Shown: positions 39,324-41,568 of the stretch, in pieces
How positions within the stretch are numbered: the first letter of the stretch is position 1
Layout of the letters: the number at the start of each line of letters is the position of its first letter
Assembly: GCA_003281415.1 (NCBI GenBank)
Contig: QCCC01000010.1
Coordinates: 1-41,568 of the forward strand
Reading direction: 5' to 3'
DNA length: 41,568 nt
Source: Prochlorococcus sp. AG-347-K15
GTDB taxonomy: Bacteria; Cyanobacteriota; Cyanobacteriia; PCC-6307; Cyanobiaceae
Notes under the pieces: model-generated
Told to the model about the DNA's origin: nothing
Database searches by the model: none
What the model saw: only the letters and a program-made list of their open reading frames with translations
Program-made: the position numbers and the translations under genes

Positions 39324-40169
39324 ATGCGTAGAAGCTTACGAGATTCAATAGTTGGTTTTTCCTTATTAGGAGGAATTTTAATATTCACATTTTTTTCTTT
39401 TTGGCTAAGAGGAGTGAGATTGTCTTCAAAAAATTGGTACCTCTTTGCTGAATTCAATAATGCAAGTGGTTTATCAAAAAAATCTCCAGTTACTTATAGA
39501 GGAATCTTGGTTGGATCGATAGAAGATATCTTGTTCACGAATGAATCAATTAAAGCAAAAATAGTTTTAAATAATCCTGAAATTATTCTTCCAAGGCCAG
39601 CATTTGCAAGGGTAGTTACAAATTCTTTCCTTGGAGGAGATGTGCAAGTTGCTTTAGAAACTAGTGACAAAACAATTCCTAAAAGCATTGCAAAACCTAT
39701 ATCCGAAAAATGTGATACCAAATTAATTATTTGTCAAGGAGACACTATCACAGGGAAACAACTATCAAGTCTCTCAAATATAACTAATAGAATAAGTCAA
39801 CTTTTAAAAGACACAAATCAAGAAAACTTAATTGAAAACATCGTTAACTCAATTGACCAATTTGATAGAACACAAGAAAATCTTGATGAATTAATTTATT
39901 TATCGAAACAAGAACTACAAAGAGTTGAACCTCTAATAAAAGAAATTACAATTGCTGCTAATCATTTAAATAGCATTTTGTCTACTATTGATGACAAAGA
40001 AACCCTAAATGATATTAAATTGACGATTAATGCTGCTAGGTCTATCTCAACCAAAATAGATGATATGAGCGATGATTTTGAAAAATTAAAACAAGATAAA
40101 GAATTAACTAAATCAATAAGAGATTTAACGATTGGACTTTCAAAATTCCTTAACGAAATTTATCCATAA
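39324..40169 (+). CDS. MCE/MlaD-family substrate-binding protein
   Basis: The 281-residue protein has an N-terminal membrane anchor (FSLLGGILIFTFFSFWLRGV) and one MCE domain at about residues 37-115, with YLFAEFNNASGLSKKSPVTY, RGILVGSIEDI and ARVVTNSFLGGDVQVAL. A helical C-terminal half of about 130 residues has coiled-coil character (QENLDELIYLSKQELQRVEP). Similar proteins (MlaD, TGD2) form hexameric rings that pass phospholipids between membranes. With the ATPase it indicates a lipid transport system of the envelope. It is seven bases from the convergent chlD end. Confidence 0.9.
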   Translation: MRRSLRDSIVGFSLLGGILIFTFFSFWLRGVRLSSKNWYLFAEFNNASGLSKKSPVTYRGILVGSIEDILFTNESIKAKIVLNNPEIILPRPAFARVVTNSFLGGDVQVALETSDKTIPKSIAKPISEKCDTKLIICQGDTITGKQLSSLSNITNRISQLLKDTNQENLIENIVNSIDQFDRTQENLDELIYLSKQELQRVEPLIKEITIAANHLNSILSTIDDKETLNDIKLTINAARSISTKIDDMSDDFEKLKQDKELTKSIRDLTIGLSKFLNEIYP

Positions 40170-40176
40170 GAAATAT

Positions 40177-41568
40177 TTAGAATTCATTAATAGCATTTAA
40201 AGCCATAGCTGCAATTGCTTTATCTGTAGCTTTTGGCAATTGGACGTATTTGCCTTGGGCTGCCTCTGCTAATTCTTTACCAAATCCACTTGCTATAAAT
40301 TTTCTTTCTGTATCGATTACTAAAAGTTTTATCCCAAGCATGGGATATTTAGCAGCGATATCTAGAACCTCCTGTTTTAAATTGACATTTTCATTTTCGT
40401 TATCTTTATCTTTTCCCTCAACCTCATTTTGTCCTAGAGATAATCCTAATGGTACATTTCCTCGGCCATCAGTGATCCCCACAACAATAACTTGACCTAT
40501 ATCTCCTGTTGAAAGAGCATTTTTTGCTACTTTTGCTGATTGTGTTAGTCCATGTGCCAAAGGGGATCCTCCACCACAAGGCATTGTTTCCAACCTTCTC
40601 TTTGCAGCAGTTATTGATCTTGTTGGAGGCAAAAGCACTTCGGCCTGATTACCTCTAAAAGGAATAAGAGCTACTTCATCTCTATTCTCATATGCCTCTG
40701 TTAAAAGTCTTATTACAGCACCTTTTGCACTTTGCATTCTATTTAAAGCCATAGAGCCACTTGCATCAACCAGAAAAATTACTAAAGCCCCCGCCTTTTT
40801 TTGAAGAAGCTTTGCTCTAAAATCATTTTCTTCAATAACTATTGATTTATTAGGATTCCTTAATCTTCTCGATTTTTGATAAGGCGCAGCAGCTCGAAGG
40901 GTAGCATCTACAGCAATTCTTTTTACTTTACCTCTTGGAATAATAGGTTTTACATATCTTCCTCTACTGTCACTAAATATGACTGATCTACTCCCGCTAT
41001 TCCCTGCTTTAGCTTTAGCTGATGAAAAAAGTAATAAATCAGGATCAACCATACATGCCTCAGGGTCTAATATGAATTCTTCAGGTACTTCAGGAGTAGA
41101 TTCTTCTTCTCCATTAGAATTATCTTCCTCTTGTTCTTGCTCTTGATTATCATCATTTTCATTAGCTTCAGGTTCAGATTCATCATTATTTGAAGGAGGT
41201 GGTGGCGGCGGACTCTGATCTTCTGGAGGTGGGGGTTGAATATCATCATCTTCAGGTGGTATTTGCATCGCCCGTGGAAGAATAACTAATCTGACTGCGA
41301 CTTTGAGGTCCTCAGAATTTACATTCTCATCGCCTCGAAGAGCTGCATTCGCCTTAGCTACTTTTACTGCAAATAATTCTGATCTATGCCCTTCTACTCC
41401 TCCTCTAAGAGCTTCATTCACTAAGTAAGTTATTTGCTCTTTTGTTATCTTGACATCCTTTAACCATTGCCTTGCCAAAATTAATTGAGTAGATAAATTA
41501 TCAGATTCTTCCGACCATTTTTCTGAAAATTTAATATTATTTTCTGCGTGTGATAAAACAGATTTTGT
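40177..41568 (-). CDS. chlD: Magnesium chelatase subunit D (ChlD), N-terminal part cut by window edge
   Basis: ChlD works with ChlI and ChlH to insert Mg into protoporphyrin IX, the first committed step of chlorophyll synthesis. 463 residues are visible, and the frame is open to the window edge, so the AAA+ N-terminal domain is missing from view. After the AAA lid region ([20 protein letters not shown]) there is a Pro-rich and acidic linker of about 70 residues. The integrin-I/VWA domain follows with the MIDAS motif [11 protein letters not shown] and a TDGRGNVPL loop. The tail is [20 protein letters not shown]. An inner ATG at 41478 is not the start. Confidence 0.96.
   Translation of the reverse strand, partial: TKSVLSHAENNIKFSEKWSEESDNLSTQLILARQWLKDVKITKEQITYLVNEALRGGVEGHRSELFAVKVAKANAALRGDENVNSEDLKVAVRLVILPRAMQIPPEDDDIQPPPPEDQSPPPPPPSNNDESEPEANENDDNQEQEQEEDNSNGEEESTPEVPEEFILDPEACMVDPDLLLFSSAKAKAGNSGSRSVIFSDSRGRYVKPIIPRGKVKRIAVDATLRAAAPYQKSRRLRNPNKSIVIEENDFRAKLLQKKAGALVIFLVDASGSMALNRMQSAKGAVIRLLTEAYENRDEVALIPFRGNQAEVLLPPTRSITAAKRRLETMPCGGGSPLAHGLTQSAKVAKNALSTGDIGQVIVVGITDGRGNVPLGLSLGQNEVEGKDKDNENENVNLKQEVLDIAAKYPMLGIKLLVIDTERKFIASGFGKELAEAAQGKYVQLPKATDKAIAAMALNAINEF

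Overview
The window looks like a core, syntenic stretch of a high-light-adapted marine Prochlorococcus chromosome. The signs are very low GC outside the rRNA operon, gaps of a few bases between genes, photosystem genes of cyanobacterial type (psaE, psbB/T, psbM, psbEFLJ, petBD), chlD, ndhCKJ, and a lone, highly diverged beta-phycoerythrin (cpeB) next to its lyase cpeS with no cpeA nearby. I see no insertion sequence, phage gene, integrase or CRISPR array. The strain cannot be named from this alone.

Layout. 1-1377: the end of an unidentified gene, psaE and mutM on the + strand. 1380-6507: a complete rRNA operon on the - strand (16S, tRNA-Ile, tRNA-Ala, 23S, 5S) ending at a hairpin shared with mutM. 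6508-7119: the rRNA leader and promoter region plus a probable decayed gene. 7120-9735: a GH100 invertase, convergent with petB-petD. 9807-14331: ctpA, an HD-domain hydrolase and minC-minD-minE. 14399-16750: tRNA-Thr, then on the - strand psbM, prmC, tsaC and an unlisted 53-aa membrane protein, and a separate ferredoxin gene. 16973-23185: psbB-psbT, nrdR, rpsA, metK, an FGGY sugar kinase and tRNA-Phe. 23274-25795: a secreted protein, a VTT-domain membrane protein, a 59-aa protein, cpeS and convergent cpeB. 25974-32940: a small charged protein, a PcrA/UvrD helicase, a CCA-adding enzyme, an NDH-2-like/SelD fusion (- strand) and mtnP. 32984-35310: rubredoxin, ycf48 and psbE-F-L-J on the - strand. 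35388-41568: ndhC-K-J, a membrane-anchored YvcK/CofD-like protein, an MCE-type lipid transporter pair, and the 3' two thirds of chlD.

How genes fit together. Photosystem II is served by structural genes (psbB, T, M, E, F, L, J), assembly factors (Ycf48, rubredoxin) and probably a processing protease (CtpA). PetB/PetD and NdhC/K/J carry intersystem and cyclic electron flow, PsaE is at the PSI acceptor side, and ChlD is in chlorophyll synthesis. MetK and MtnP are the start and the salvage end of SAM metabolism. None of the four tRNA genes encodes its CCA tail, which fits the CCA-adding enzyme here. PrmC, TsaC, S1 and the rRNA operon serve translation, and MinCDE places the division site.

No evident new multi-gene system stands out. 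The items most worth a second look are the single-bilin phycoerythrin remnant and its lyase with the overlapping 59-aa gene, the start-less ORF upstream of the 16S gene, the SelD fusion with its 10-bp divergent gap to mtnP, and two conserved-looking micro-proteins (53 and 59 aa) that standard length cut-offs miss.
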